From: Porogramme epimiltina
Lineage: Eukaryota; Basidiomycota; Agaricomycetes; Polyporales; Polyporaceae
Assembly (NCBI GenBank): GCA_900155495.1
Contig: FTLJ01001026.1
Location: forward strand, 1-26,157
Length of the DNA stretch: 26,157 nucleotides
Reading direction: 5' to 3'
The position numbers and the translations under genes are program-made. Below, piece after piece: positions 21,046 through 26,157 of this stretch. The number at the start of each line of letters is the position of its first letter. The first letter of the stretch is position 1. The notes under the pieces are model-generated. The model saw nothing but the letters and a program-made list of their open reading frames with translations, searched no databases and was not told the DNA's origin.

Positions 21046-21244
21046 GGCCCTAGTATCTGGTCGCTCCTGCGAGATATGTACTCACGATGGTCGGAAGGCG
21101 GAAGACTCTGTACAGAAATTCCACTCGCAGACGGTCGGTCAGGTCATGGTTTATTTTCTCTTGATAGTCCTTTACTCCCCTGGCGCATCCATTCGTTACT
21201 AGAAAGCTGAGCGCGCCCGCGTGTACGCGCCCTCACGTGCTCCT
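21046..21244. other. 3' flank of DUF4419 copy 1
   Basis: No gene is seen. This is short AT/GC-mixed sequence between the pseudogene stop and the repeat array. Confidence 0.4.
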
Positions 21245-21430
21245 TTCGGAACGTGCGACTTGTTTGGCAACTTGCGACTTTTCCACTCGCGACTTTTCCC
21301 ACTTGCGAGTTTTTTCCCCTTGCAAGTGTTTTGACTTGCGATTTTTTTGACTTCCCCGCTTGTGAATTTCCTGACTTGTGAATTTTCTCTTTTGCGACTT
21401 CAAGTTTTTCTCACCCACTTGCAACATTTA
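21245..21430. repeat. Degenerate ACTTGCGA/TTTT tandem array
   Basis: About ten imperfect units of the type ACTTGCGACTTTTCC follow each other at intervals of roughly 15-20 bases (ACTTGCGA, ACTCGCGA, ACTTGCGAG, CTTGCAAG, ACTTGCGAT, CTTGTGAA, ACTTGTGAA, TTGCGACTT, ACTTGCAA). On the opposite strand this gives a lysine/serine-rich open frame that is an artefact of the repeat. It may be a minisatellite or a subterminal transposon array. The motif differs from the AAGCC array at 1020-1195. Confidence 0.65.
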
Positions 21431-21759
21431 TCGGCCCTTCGACAACTTCCGAAGTTCCATTATTATTGGAGCTCGGAACTCCCACCATATCCTTTTGTTG
21501 TGATATATGTAAGGGAAGACCGCCACACCGACAAGCTAACTTGTTGATTCTGTTCCAGCCTCCTGTTTCCTGTGCATCTTCCAATCCCCCAGTGGCAAAA
21601 TGTCGGGTCGTCCATGGAATGAAGGCTCTTACTTGCAGCCCCCACTATGAGTCACCTTTCCCCAACCGTATGCTGGAAGTCCCTGATAACCTCATCGACG
21701 GCTCAGGAGGACTCTATACACGATGTCAGCTTTTACGTGTCTCTGTTAAAAGGGTACAA
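21431..21759. other. Interval 3' of the HET gene
   Basis: No gene supported. A short plus-strand open frame overlaps the end of the HET gene and is its shadow. Confidence 0.4.
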
Positions 21760-23910
21760 TTAGCTCACCTCGACCTCCAAGTGCACTTCTAGCGTCTCCC
21801 CAACTGGGTCCATCAAACTTCTCGTGAAAGACACTTGGAGCTTATAATCTCCGGATCCACTCAACGGGCAAGTCCGAGTGGATTTGTTGGAAACATGGTC
21901 TCTCGTACAACTGTGATTCATGGGTGTAGTACTTCGCATGGACTCTATAGCGTAGCTGAACCTCACAACAACGTAATGTGAGGTATGAACCTTAGTATGG
22001 TGTAACGCTCCTGCGCCGTCGTTAATCTTGCATACTCCTAGGGTCATGATTATCATTCCGTAACTTCCAATGAAAGTCAATTCTACGGGGGGGTGGCCAT
22101 TCCATGGAGTAGATGTTTGTGTAACGGATATGAGATGCACATTTGCCCCACGAATACTAGATAGCGTGTTCGGTTTGATCCGGAACGGCGGCGAGGAACC
22201 GATATTCAGGCGTGTAAGAAGCTCATGGGGATCTCGGTTGAGGAGAGAGCGAGGCTGGGGGCGCGGAGAGATGTATACATCCTCCCACCGTGTGGATTTG
22301 GTTGGTAAAATGGGATGTGAAATGTTGACGAGGCGCCTGGCATACTCCCGACCTAGCTTCGACATTCCCGCCTGACAGTTGTAGTGAGGATATCTCCCTG
22401 GGTGTTCAACACTTGAATCCAGACGCAGAAGGAGGTAGAGAGTGTCATGGGACTTTCTGGACGTATGGATACGGCGGCAAGATATGTCGACCAGGATATA
22501 CTTGTCACCGATTTTTTCGCAGGGGACATACGCATGAACGCCGTGTGGAGTCATTGTAAAGGACACTGCTGGCTGCAAAGGCATCCGCGTACTGAGCGTA
22601 CAATATACATGACCAGACCATTTCTTATATCTACTTACCATGTTACTTGATGCAACTGCTAGGCCATCCCGGGCTCTAGAACAAGTGACGACACCACCCA
22701 TTGACCCAAAATGACGTGGAGACGGCGCTAGAAGGTGGTAGAGAGGATCGGATCCGTCGAAGGTCCGCTCAAAAAACCTCGAGAGTCCAAGGATTCTTTC
22801 CTTGATGTCTTCCAAACCAAAATCTGATGTGGCTTCGGAGGTTTCCCCGTGACCAGTGCCCGTCCATGCAAAAAGGGATGTATCAGGAGACATGCTCATG
22901 ATAACTTCCTGTAGACGGTAGAACGCGTTGCGCCCTTCACCATATAGCGTCGGCATATTGACTCCAAATAGACCGAAGAGGCAGTACGCCTCGTCTTCAA
23001 CCCGGGTAGTACTGCGGCAAGAAGCCCATGACATACGCTGGGCGATACTGGTGTCTCCAATATCCTTTTCGAATCGAAGTACACTCGCCGGGGGCATGTT
23101 CCGAAGTTTCTCTAAGACGCCTGCGAGGTCGTATTTGGTACCTATACGGGTCCAGTCATTGGCCATGAAGACGACGTTCTTCGGGGAAATTAGTTCCTGC
23201 AGTGTCCATCCTCGTGTGTGCCATCGGCTATTTTCAAACTCCCGGCTATTCGCGTTGTGCCCTGGAGGGACGTCACTGAGGTAAGCGTAGCATATATCCG
23301 ATCGGGAGTAATACTCGAACATGGAGTTGATGGCTTCAGTGAGGTCGGTACTGCTTGTCTTGTCGATACAGCATGTGTCAGCCCATCCCCAGTCGAATCC
23401 GTGCTCTTCTGCTTGCAGCAGAAAATCGTGAATTTTTGTGGACAGGCGATCGCGTGCATTTTTCGTGAGAGTAGTGGCCATGTTTACGCTCTGGCTGTGA
23501 CCTCCCGATGTGCGATTCGGGGTGTTGTTGAGTGGGAGTGCAGAAGTGAGGGTGGTGTCATGTTTCAGGGAGGAGAGCGCTAGCAGTCGTTCGGTGAGAC
23601 ATTGAACTTGCCCTTCGAGATCATGCACTCTAGTGACAAGCGAAGCATTGGAATGATTTCGTGGGGCACCACGGCGGCTCCGGAATGCGATGCTCTCCTT
23701 AGCTCCCGCTGCGTTACGCTGGCATTCCTCGTACGCGTCTCGGACTCCCTGAAACGTGTCTTCCTCGTCGGGAACCATGTCTATGGCTGATCCGTCTTCA
23801 TCAACTGCAGGATTACCCCACACATGGGAGAGGATTGCATATCCTCCTGGGACGTCCCCTGGTCCAGCAAAGAACTTGAGCTCCGCGGTGTGGGTATTTA
23901 GCAGCCACAT
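21760..23910 (-). CDS. HET-domain (heterokaryon incompatibility) protein, 716 aa
   Basis: Single exon, open without interruption. HET domain (PF06985) landmarks appear in order: YAILSHVWG (24-32), DWGWADTCCIDKTSS (173-187), LTEAINSMFEYYSRSDICYA (190-209), RWHTRGWTLQELISP (229-243), VVFMANDWTRIG (246-257), SIAQRMSWASCRSTTRVEDE (288-307), AYCLFGLFGVNMPTLYGEG (308-326) and LFAWTG (346-351). This is the usual N-terminal start MWLLNT. About 140 residues separate the first two landmarks, and a heptad-like segment (about 91-115, LVTRVHDLEGQVQCLTERLL) lies between them. Residues 355-716 are a divergent C-terminal part without a recognised domain, with a beta-rich look. HET proteins trigger cell death on non-self contact in fungi; the partner cannot be told. 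A TATA-like motif lies at 23954-23961. The gene sits between two DUF4419 remnants. Confidence 0.9.
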   Translation of the reverse strand: MWLLNTHTAELKFFAGPGDVPGGYAILSHVWGNPAVDEDGSAIDMVPDEEDTFQGVRDAYEECQRNAAGAKESIAFRSRRGAPRNHSNASLVTRVHDLEGQVQCLTERLLALSSLKHDTTLTSALPLNNTPNRTSGGHSQSVNMATTLTKNARDRLSTKIHDFLLQAEEHGFDWGWADTCCIDKTSSTDLTEAINSMFEYYSRSDICYAYLSDVPPGHNANSREFENSRWHTRGWTLQELISPKNVVFMANDWTRIGTKYDLAGVLEKLRNMPPASVLRFEKDIGDTSIAQRMSWASCRSTTRVEDEAYCLFGLFGVNMPTLYGEGRNAFYRLQEVIMSMSPDTSLFAWTGTGHGETSEATSDFGLEDIKERILGLSRFFERTFDGSDPLYHLLAPSPRHFGSMGGVVTCSRARDGLAVASSNMVSRYKKWSGHVYCTLSTRMPLQPAVSFTMTPHGVHAYVPCEKIGDKYILVDISCRRIHTSRKSHDTLYLLLRLDSSVEHPGRYPHYNCQAGMSKLGREYARRLVNISHPILPTKSTRWEDVYISPRPQPRSLLNRDPHELLTRLNIGSSPPFRIKPNTLSSIRGANVHLISVTQTSTPWNGHPPVELTFIGSYGMIIMTLGVCKINDGAGALHHTKVHTSHYVVVRFSYAIESMRSTTPMNHSCTRDHVSNKSTRTCPLSGSGDYKLQVSFTRSLMDPVGETLEVHLEVEVS

Positions 23911-23953
23911 ATTCCTGACGGATCAGACACCATAAGAATTGTACAATAGGGTG

Positions 23954-23961
23954 TTATATAA
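23954..23961 (-). promoter_or_regulatory. TATA-like element of the HET gene
   Basis: The palindrome TTATATAA lies 44-51 nt before the ATG at 23910 on the minus strand, so orientation cannot be told from the motif itself. Confidence 0.45.
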
Positions 23962-24410
23962 CCTGTGATATCGATTATACTCCTTACCAAGATTTTTCGT
24001 GACTCCGATGGACAAAGGGATCGGAATTGAGACCGTGTGATGGATTTCAGGGTCCGCCGAGATCCTGGGTGTTCAGAGAAACTGAGACAGCTAGATGTGG
24101 AGGAAGACGGTAGACGGACGAGATGAGAGTGACTCGGGTAGAGAGGAGGCCTAAGTCTGTTGGATTGGGCGAGCACACCCCGCGAGAGAGGGAAAGAACA
24201 GGCACGGGTAAATTGACGCAAACAAACACCAAAAAGGTTCAAATAATGGAGCCGCGAACGGATATTGGCCGACACGACGTCCATAGACGACATTTGGGCG
24301 CGGACCGAGGGCCACAGGGTCTAGACTTTCCAGAGATCCCCGGTCCGGATGATCACGTGGTTCACCGCGCTTCGACACCTGCCTAATGCCCATTATAGAT
24401 CCGTGCGTGT
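23962..24410. other. Interval between the HET gene and DUF4419 copy 2
   Basis: No gene seen. No trace of DUF4419 exon 1 is found here, so copy 2 lacks its 5' end. Confidence 0.4.
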
Positions 24411-25143
24411 ATTAATAGACCGGACATATGGATGGATTTCAATCCTCCCTCAACTGAGCTTTTAGTTCGTCACGGTGTCTTCTTGTCTCTGCACAACCGT
24501 AAATGGCCTTTGCGGTAGAGTGAATGCCCACTCGGACGACTTACGGAGTTATTTCGTTGCTCACGAGGGGAAGAAAGAACTAAGAGTGTGCAAAGTCGGA
24601 TCTCGACACACTATAGATTTCTCCGAAATCGCACGGACATTCTCTGATCTACTTAACGAGCATGTGAGCTTTCCTCTATCATGTCGTCCGTAGCTTCAAT
24701 GTGACGATTGTACACAGGTCATTGACAAGACTTTCGTAGAATGGATCTGCCAGATTTCACAACGACTACTCTCAAAGACACCACTACATGCTCTGCTATC
24801 CTCATGTCCACCCTGAAGAAGTAAGATTCGCACCCATCTTCTCAGACATGCTCTTATTATTCATGATTCAGGTACTTCTGGTACGGGATTTACATAGTTT
24901 GCGGTATACCCTCGGTCACACTCCTAGGGGAAAAGGCCGACTGGCTTCGCATTCTCGCCCGGCTAGACTGCCTCCCCGAGCTCGGTGACGAGCCCACGCA
25001 GTGGGCTGGAATGCTCCGCCCCATTCTCACTCGTTTCGTCTCCGCTTTCGACGGTACACCCGACACCAAATTCCGGTCCCACATCATCAATCGAGACAAC
25101 CGCTCGTGCGGCACCGACTTCCTCTCTGGGTGGGTCACCACGT
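24411..25143 (+). pseudogene. DUF4419-family internal fragment, copy 2
   Basis: Homology to copy 1 begins at an acceptor-like TTAATAG before PDIW (about 24413) and stops abruptly after DFLSGWVTTF (about 25143). In between are VNAHSDDLRSYFVAHEGKK to SDLLNEH (24522-24663), an intron at 24664-24717, VIDKTFVEW, an LPDFTTTTLKDTT-equivalent block, an intron (GTAAGA...TTCAG, about 24822-24870) and then YFWYGIYIVCGIPSVTLL to PILTRFVSAFDGTPD. Lesions: a 4-base ATGG duplication at 24428-24435, loss of one base near 24747 and a stop across the SF-Y junction near 24464. Both ends of the gene are missing. It is more diverged from copy 1 in the first blocks than in the last. Confidence 0.78.
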
Positions 25144-26055
25144 TTCGTTACAGGGCTTTGCATCTAGTTAGAAGGGCCACACGCTCAGTAGAGGTCACTG
25201 TCTGATGCAGGACAGTATTGTCCTTCCCATCCAACATTAGAGCCAAGCTGTCCCCCTTCACACTGCAGAGAAAGACGCGACTATATATGCTGTCCGAGTC
25301 TGCGGCTTCTGCTCTCGGACCGTCCGCCAAGGGATGGGGGAACATCTCTGACGAAGCCGCGCACTCCGCCCACAGGATCACAGCAGCACCTCGAGCTCAT
25401 CGCGAGGAAAGGGCGTGGGGCTAAGCACTTCATTCCAGGAACGATCCGTGGAGGATGGCAGCGCGGCAACCCCGCGAGTGGTGGACGCTGGGCTGTGATG
25501 CACTGAGCGCCGATCGGCATGACTCAGCTCCGCCACAATCTATATCTCAAATTCTTGTCTCCGCCTCAAAATTGCGTGCTCCGTGATTCCTTCCGATCAT
25601 CCCGGAGAACTCCGATCTCACACATTTTCAGAGGCTCTCATCTCCCTGCGCACTTCATAATCAACCTCTAGCTGTGGGCATGTCTGGAGTCTGAGTCTTG
25701 ATACATCCGCTTCCTCCGACCGACGGCGAGCCAAGACTAAAAACGCCTCCCCCTGTGGAGGGTTTGCATTGTACTTACGCTGAATTTGAAGTAGTAAAAG
25801 TGATTGGAACCGGCGTCCGAGTTCTGTGCGATAGCGTCTTGACTCGACTCGGAGCCGTAACATGCTTCTAGTATCCCACACATATCATTCATTCACGTAA
25901 TTAGCCCCCGTTCCTAAGTCACTTGCTTCCATGATTAAAGGTCCAGACGCTACGAGACTTGCGGAAGGGATATCAAACCGCTCTTTGTTCTCTCGTCTAT
26001 GCGCCTGTAGTCCCCAAGTCCCCATCCTTCCACCTAGCTCAGCCGAGATTAACCC
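25144..26055. other. Interval without a recognisable gene, upstream of DUF4419 copy 3
   Basis: Nothing in either strand resembles a known family. A TATATATG motif lies at about 25284 with a short plus-strand frame after it. The right end must hold the promoter of copy 3, but no TATA box is clear. Confidence 0.4.
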
Positions 26056-26157
26056 ATGCCTGTCACCTTCAAGGTCGCCAACCACGATGCCAAGTACTTC
26101 CCCTGCAGAGGGTTGGCAAACGTGGAAATCCTCACCCAGGCCTCGTGCTATAAGGAG
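26056..26157 (+). CDS. DUF4419-family protein, start of copy 3 (cut by the window end)
   Basis: ATG at 26056 opens MPVTFKVANHDAKYFPCRGL, then ANVEILTQASCYKE up to the last base. It matches exon 1 of copy 1 (MPVTFKVANHDANSFPCKGM, then ENVEELTNASCYKE) almost residue for residue, and no lesion is visible in the 34 codons present. Whether this copy is intact cannot be judged here. It would be the third family member in 7 kb, all on the plus strand. Confidence 0.8.
   Translation, partial: MPVTFKVANHDAKYFPCRGLANVEILTQASCYKE

Overview
The window looks like nuclear DNA of an agaricomycete fungus (Basidiomycota), probably polypore-like. Exons are GC-rich and introns are short (about 50-110 nt) with GTGAGT/GTGCGT/GTAAGT donors. 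The recognisable families are typical of such genomes: an F-box/WD40 protein, a HET-domain protein, DUF4419 proteins, a small cysteine-rich secreted protein and a CE16-like SGNH esterase. Nothing bacterial, viral or organellar was seen, and no tRNA, rRNA or CRISPR was found. The species call is inference; exon structures were read by eye.

Layout. 1-555 (+): 3' end of a conserved gene of unknown function, with a frame break in its penultimate exon. 1020-1195: GC-rich AAGCC-type repeat array, fused to the 3' end of a truncated F-box/WD40 copy (1096-2610, -). About 3.6-6.4 kb and 10.6-13.4 kb: two direct, diverged copies (A and B) of one segment holding the decayed exons of an unrecognised minus-strand gene. 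Between them lie a possible membrane-protein tail (about 7.01-7.37 kb), an orphan copy of a 3' flank (about 7.47-7.62 kb), an intact gene for a 10-cysteine secreted protein (8541-9055, +) and a broken CE16-like esterase (about 9455-10607, -) that stops at the edge of segment B. 13.4-15.85 kb has no recognisable gene. 15854-18247 (-): intact four-exon F-box/WD40 gene, 719 aa. 19464-21045 (+): DUF4419 pseudogene. About 21.25-21.43 kb: AT-rich ACTTGCGA-type array. 21760-23910 (-): intact single-exon HET gene, 716 aa. 24.41-25.14 kb (+): internal fragment of a second DUF4419 copy. 26056 to the end (+): start of a third DUF4419 copy.

Taken together, this is a gene-poor accessory region shaped by duplication, truncation and decay: two F-box/WD40 copies, three DUF4419 copies, two copies of an unknown gene segment and a shared 3' flank. 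Only three genes look whole (secreted protein, F-box/WD40, HET). They do not form an evident pathway. The F-box/WD40 protein would fit substrate selection for SCF ubiquitin ligases. The HET protein fits non-self recognition and cell death. DUF4419 has no established role. The best leads are the F-box protein that lost its WD40 propeller to a repeat array and stayed open, the HET gene inside a decaying DUF4419 cluster, and the breakpoint joining the esterase remnant to segment B.
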